Shown here piece by piece: positions 24,288 through 25,898 of a DNA stretch of 25,898 nucleotides (position 1 is the stretch's first letter; the number at the start of each line of letters is the position of its first letter). Both the position numbers and the translations under genes were made by a program. Source of the DNA: JANOQP01 sp044227705 (GTDB lineage Bacteria > Bacteroidota > Bacteroidia > Chitinophagales > Saprospiraceae); NCBI GenBank assembly GCA_044227705.1, contig JBGAWE010000039.1, positions 1 through 25,898 on the forward strand, given 5' to 3'. The notes beneath the pieces are model-generated. The model had not been told where the DNA came from. It was given only the letters and a program-made list of their open reading frames with translations, and ran no database searches.

Positions 24288-25898
24288 ATGGAAAAGAGCA
24301 GCGGCCGGGCCGTTGAGCGCCCGCCCGTTGTCTGCATCCTCCTCGTTCTCGCGGCCTGTTTTTTCTTTCAAAAACTGGCCGCCCAAGCCCCCGACTCCCT
24401 CGAAGCCCTCCTCTCGAAAACCCCGCCCGACACCGCCCGCGTCAACCTCCTCACCGACCTCGCCTGGGAGCTGAAGGAGGACGAACCCGAGAAGGCAAAA
24501 GCCCGCCTCCGACAGGCCATCGACCTCGCCCAGAGCCTCCGTTTTCAAAAAGGGGAATCGACCGCTTGGAACCACCTCGCCGTTGTCGAGGAGATGAGCG
24601 GCGACCTGGCCGCAGCCGATTCTTTTTACCACAAGGCGTTGAAAATCAGGGAGTTGAGCGGAGACCGGGCGGCCCAGTCGCGCACCCTCAACAACCTCGG
24701 CAACCTCGCCGAAACGCGGGGCGACTACGTCGGCGCCCTCGATTTTTTTCAAAAAAGCCTCCGCCTGGCCGAGCAGCTCGGCGACTCCTCGCGGGTCGCT
24801 CGGACGCAGTTCAACATGGCCACCGTCCACGAGGCGATGGGCAACTACCCGGAGGCCAACCGCGCCGTCTACGACTACCTGCCCCTCGTCGAAAAGCTCG
24901 GCGACCTCGGCGGGCAGGCGCGGGCCTACGCGATGCTCGGCAACATCCAGTTCGAGCTGGAGGACTTTCGGCAGGCCGAGAGTTTTTACCGCAAGGCGTT
25001 GAAGATCAGGCAGTTGGAGGGCGACGAGGCCAAGCTGGCCGATGCTTGGAACGACCTTGCCAACGTCCTCGACGAGCAGAAGAAATTTGCGGAGGCCGAC
25101 AGTTTTTACCAAAAAGCACTCGCCGCGCGGCAAAAGGACGGCGACGAGGAGGGCACGGCTGACGTCCTCTCGAACCTCGCCGAGCTGCGCAAGCACGAGG
25201 ACCGGCTGGCAGAGGCGATGGCCTTTGTCCAGCAGGCGTTGAAAATCTATGAGAAAATCGGCTCGCCGCAGGGCCGCCTCATCTGTTTCAACATCATCGG
25301 CGACGTGCTGCGGCGGCAGGGGAAGCCGCGCGAGGCACTGGTTTTCTATGAAAAGTACCAGTCGCTGGCCCGCGAGACGGGCGACGAGAAATATCAGCAG
25401 AAAGCCCTGAAAGACCTCGCCGAGGTCTGGGCCAACCTCGGCGATTTCAAAAAGGCATTTGACCTTCGGAAAGAGTATGACGAGATGCGCTGGACGCGGC
25501 TCTCGGAAACTCGAGCAAAGGACTTCGAGCGGCGCGACCTGATCTACGGCGACCAAAAAAAACAGCAGGCCCTCGAACAGCAGACCGCCGCCCTGAAACT
25601 CCGCGACGCGGAACTCGAAAAGGCGAGCCTTCGGCAAAAAGGCCTGCTCGGCGGGGCGATCGGGCTGGTGCTGCTCTCCCTCCTTTTGTACAACAGGAAC
25701 AGAATCCGCCGCCGGGCCAACGAGCAACTGGCCAGCCAGAACGCCGTCATCGAGCGCGAGCGGGCGCGGTCGGACGGGCTGTTACTCAATATTTTACCAG
25801 AGAAAATAGCCGAGGAGCTGAAGGCCGAGGGCCGGGCGCGGGCACAGCGGTTCGAGGAGGTGAGCGTGCTTTTCACCGACTTCAAGTCCTTCACGACC
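24288..25898 (+). CDS. TPR-repeat class III adenylate/guanylate cyclase, N-terminal part (3' end outside window)
   Basis: Membrane-bound sensor that makes a cyclic nucleotide. The frame is open for 537 codons to the right edge. Residues 1-34 are a signal peptide (VVCILLVLAACFFFQKLAAQ). Residues about 45-400 contain seven to eight TPR units of about 40 residues, with cores such as TLNNLGNLAETRGDYVGALD, AYAMLGNIQFELEDFRQAES and DAWNDLANVLDEQKKFAEAD. A Gln/Lys-rich coiled coil follows (about 420-451), then one transmembrane helix at 452-468 (GLLGGAIGLVLLSLLLY) and a second helix leading to the cyclase start at about 495 (SDGLLLNILPEKIAEELK). VSVLFTDFKSFT holds the metal-binding Asp530. The second metal Asp and the substrate-specifying residues lie outside, so ATP or GTP cannot be decided. 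An in-frame ATG at 24261 is an alternative start. Confidence 0.9.
   Translation, partial: MEKSSGRAVERPPVVCILLVLAACFFFQKLAAQAPDSLEALLSKTPPDTARVNLLTDLAWELKEDEPEKAKARLRQAIDLAQSLRFQKGESTAWNHLAVVEEMSGDLAAADSFYHKALKIRELSGDRAAQSRTLNNLGNLAETRGDYVGALDFFQKSLRLAEQLGDSSRVARTQFNMATVHEAMGNYPEANRAVYDYLPLVEKLGDLGGQARAYAMLGNIQFELEDFRQAESFYRKALKIRQLEGDEAKLADAWNDLANVLDEQKKFAEADSFYQKALAARQKDGDEEGTADVLSNLAELRKHEDRLAEAMAFVQQALKIYEKIGSPQGRLICFNIIGDVLRRQGKPREALVFYEKYQSLARETGDEKYQQKALKDLAEVWANLGDFKKAFDLRKEYDEMRWTRLSETRAKDFERRDLIYGDQKKQQALEQQTAALKLRDAELEKASLRQKGLLGGAIGLVLLSLLLYNRNRIRRRANEQLASQNAVIERERARSDGLLLNILPEKIAEELKAEGRARAQRFEEVSVLFTDFKSFTT

Noticed and set aside
24111..25727. 538-codon minus-strand frame across the cyclase gene.
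   Set aside because: The plus strand has a continuous TPR, transmembrane and cyclase reading frame; the minus frame is its shadow.
1..25898. tRNA, rRNA, riboswitch, insertion sequence or attachment site.
   Set aside because: None was recognised by eye; no transposase, integrase, cloverleaf-like or known aptamer sequence was seen. A covariance-model scan was not possible here.

Overview
The window looks like a chromosomal segment of a GC-rich member of the Bacteroidota, most likely the Saprospiria (Lewinella/Haliscomenobacter-type lineages). The evidence is two proteins ending in the CHU_C / type B type-IX-secretion (T9SS) sorting domain, SprB-like and Ig-like repeats, DUF4197 and DUF4112 proteins, promoters with a TAnnTTTG -7 element, and almost no Shine-Dalgarno sequences. 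This lineage call is inference from gene content; no rRNA or tRNA is present. No phage, IS element or CRISPR array is seen.

Layout. 1-832 (+) is the 3' part of a phosphoglucomutase/phosphomannomutase, followed by a strong terminator. 904-1612 (-) is a DUF4197 lipoprotein with a frameshift in its signal peptide. 1872-9338 (+) is a 2,488-residue secreted repeat protein with a T9SS type B C-terminal domain; its stop overlaps the convergent DUF4112 membrane protein (9331-9819, -). 9992-11578 (-) is a secreted protein of 17 tandem ~23-residue repeats with a C-terminal peptidoglycan-binding domain. 11711-12862 (-) is an HD-domain phosphohydrolase, divergent from a GatB/YqeY-family gene (12949-13396, +) that carries several frameshifts. 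13397-13888 has no convincing gene. 13945-16728 (-) is a secreted M16 zinc peptidase; upstream of it on the same strand lie two tandem paralogs with proprotein-convertase P domains (16895-18262 and 18305-19645). Divergent from these is a second T9SS-sorted repeat protein (19778-24183, +), split by an out-of-frame deletion near 20780. 24288 to the window end (+) is a TPR-containing class III nucleotidyl cyclase, cut by the window edge.

Functionally the segment is dominated by envelope and secreted proteins: two large T9SS-type adhesin-like proteins, a pair of P-domain proteins, a periplasmic or exported metallopeptidase, a peptidoglycan-binding repeat protein and a DUF4197 lipoprotein. Housekeeping genes (phosphohexomutase, HD hydrolase, YqeY) are interspersed. 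The two big repeat proteins are built of higher-order repeats of exact length (281 residues in one, 209 residues in the other), which indicates recent segmental duplication within the genes.

Caution: reading frames are interrupted in three genes (DUF4197, YqeY and the second repeat protein). Some of these sit in homopolymers and may be sequencing errors; the repeat-protein lesion looks like a 127-bp deletion or an assembly collapse. No wholly new system is established. The most unusual items are the exact super-repeats, the divergent promoter-bearing inverted repeat at 12865-12932, the 17-repeat peptidoglycan-binding protein, and the P-domain twins that stop without a visible sorting domain.
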